From the NCBI GenBank assembly GCA_009103225.1, contig RHPI01003244.1, positions 124,001-188,000 on the forward strand: a DNA stretch of 64,000 bases, read 5' to 3'. Source of the DNA: Chlorokybus atmophyticus (Eukaryota; Streptophyta; Chlorokybophyceae; Chlorokybales; Chlorokybaceae). Of the stretch, positions 62,878 through 64,000 are shown piece by piece; within the stretch, counting starts at the first letter, position 1, and every line of letters begins with the position of its first letter. The position numbers were made by a program, and so were the translations under genes. The notes beneath the pieces are model-generated. The model ran no database searches. It worked only from the letters and a program-made list of their open reading frames with translations, and was not told the DNA's origin.

Positions 62878-64000
62878 ATGGCGGCGGCGGCGGCAGCGGC
62901 GGCGGCGGTTGGCGTGGGCCTGGCGAGCCGCACTGGGACAGGTGAGCAGTAGGAGGGTTTGGTTGCTTGTTGCGTGATAACTGGGAGCTTGACTTTTGCC
63001 GGGGCACCAATGCCGTTTCGCGGGAACGTGTCTGGCTGCCACGTTGCGAACCGGTCCATGCAAGTGGTCGTGTCATATTGCTGCGTGTCACATCGGTTAG
63101 TATGCTAGTCAGGAAACAAAGCACGTACATAAGATGGTGTAGTGTTGTTTCGTATGACTGTGCGGCAGCAGAGCTATCATACGAAAGAATGTCTGTTCAA
63201 CACATCTTTGCTGCTGCAGAGCTGTCAGACGATATATTTTGTTGAACAAGCCTTGCACTTTGTAGACGATGCTTACACAATGCGGCAATGTTGGTTTGCT
63301 CGCAACAGGAAGTTCCCTTCCCTCTACGCATGCTTCATCATCAACGTTTGGCGGTTGCAAGGTCTCAGATTTTACACGGAGCAAACAGCCTGGTGGCCCT
63401 CTCAGGTGAGCACAGCTGGAGTACTGCAGCTGCTTGTTTTGCATGAGGCCGGCAGCATCTCATTTGTTGTCAGTTGGTTTGCATTGCCACAAACCAGGAA
63501 AAGATCGTGTATGCTGTAACTGCTGGTAAGATAAACCCTGCACATTATGTGCCAGTCGCTGCCCGTATCGCGAATCCAATCAACAACTGCTGGTCAGGTT
63601 GTCAAGAGCAGCAGTGCCAGCTGTGGCTGCCGTCAGCACAGAGCACTCGTGGAGTCTTCTGAACACGCCGGATGAGTCGCTGCAGCAACAGGCCGCGCGT
63701 GACCTGTGGGCAGATAGTCAATCAGCGACGAGCACAGCCGACAGGTGAGTTTGTTGTCACAGAGACAAAGCACAGCTCGTTATCACGACTCTGGAGTGAA
63801 TGTTGCTAATGATGGATGACACAGTCGTGTGTCTCATACATTGCTGTTGTCCATGTAACAGAGATGATTTGGCCAACCATCCTGGCAGCAAACCCGTGCC
63901 ATCCACCAGTGACATCGCCCTGCTCCAAAAGCTTGCCGCCGAGCGCACTGACTTTCTTTATCAATTTGATCTGCCCAGAAGGAAATTTGCAATGCCAGGT
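62878..64000 (+). CDS. Unrecognised multi-exon gene, partial at right edge
   Basis: The ATG at 62878 begins a poly-Ala N-terminus (exon to 62941, donor GTGAGC). Further likely exons are about 63214-63403 (YFVEQALHFVDDAYTMRQCW, then WRLQGLRFYTEQTAWWPSQ), about 63594-63744 (STEHSWSLLNTPDESLQQQ, ending TADR before GTGAGT) and 63863-63998 (DIALLQKLAAERTDFLYQFD). Exons end in good donors and share the style of the other host genes. No domain is recognised. The exon between 62942 and 63210 is not resolved, and the gene continues outside the window. Confidence 0.5.

Overview
The window looks like nuclear DNA of a green alga, probably a chlorophyte. The evidence is: intron-rich genes with short GT-AG introns; a plastid-type THI4 thiazole synthase followed by a eukaryotic TPP riboswitch; many (GA)n, (CT)n, (GT)n and poly-G tracts; and LTR, Penelope-type and Helitron elements. 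This rests on motif recognition only. Two N-runs (24814-24889, 45707-45764) and isolated Ns at long repeats mark assembly gaps.

Layout. 1-8769 is a nest of LTR retrotransposons on the minus strand: a clean partial gag at the left edge, a candidate LTR rich in hairpins, then a decayed Ty3/gypsy element whose gag and pol are separated by an in-frame UGA-CGG, with a 1.4 kb 5' LTR. 10364-15510 (+) is a class 3 lipase gene of 24 exons whose N-terminal half is built from 14 consecutive symmetric phase-1 exons, some clearly duplicated. 18680-19127 (-) is a weak small gene, divergent from a family 8 glycosyltransferase (19353-21555, +). About 8 kb of repeats and palindromes follow. THI4 (29580-30978, +) carries a TPP riboswitch about 195 nt after its stop codon. 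32758-36775 holds two broken reverse transcriptase copies resembling Penelope-like elements. 39717-42577 (-) is a heparinase II/III-like gene. 43729-48728 (-) is a second class 3 lipase with a large multi-pass membrane N-terminus.

51361-62222 is a distinct, AT-richer island with the same GC-rich minisatellite at its two ends and in its middle. Its left half is a decayed Helitron (HUH Rep plus PIF1-like helicase). Through a phase-0 intron this runs in frame into a downstream region that ends in a GIY-YIG endonuclease. Its right half is a convergent gene for a KDM3-type JmjC histone demethylase with intact iron ligands. The last gene (62878 to the edge, +) is partial and unrecognised.

Most notable: the Helitron/GIY-YIG arrangement and its JmjC neighbour, the symmetric-exon array in the first lipase, and the 3'-UTR TPP riboswitch of THI4. 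No search or structure prediction was run, so exon boundaries come from reading frame and splice consensus.
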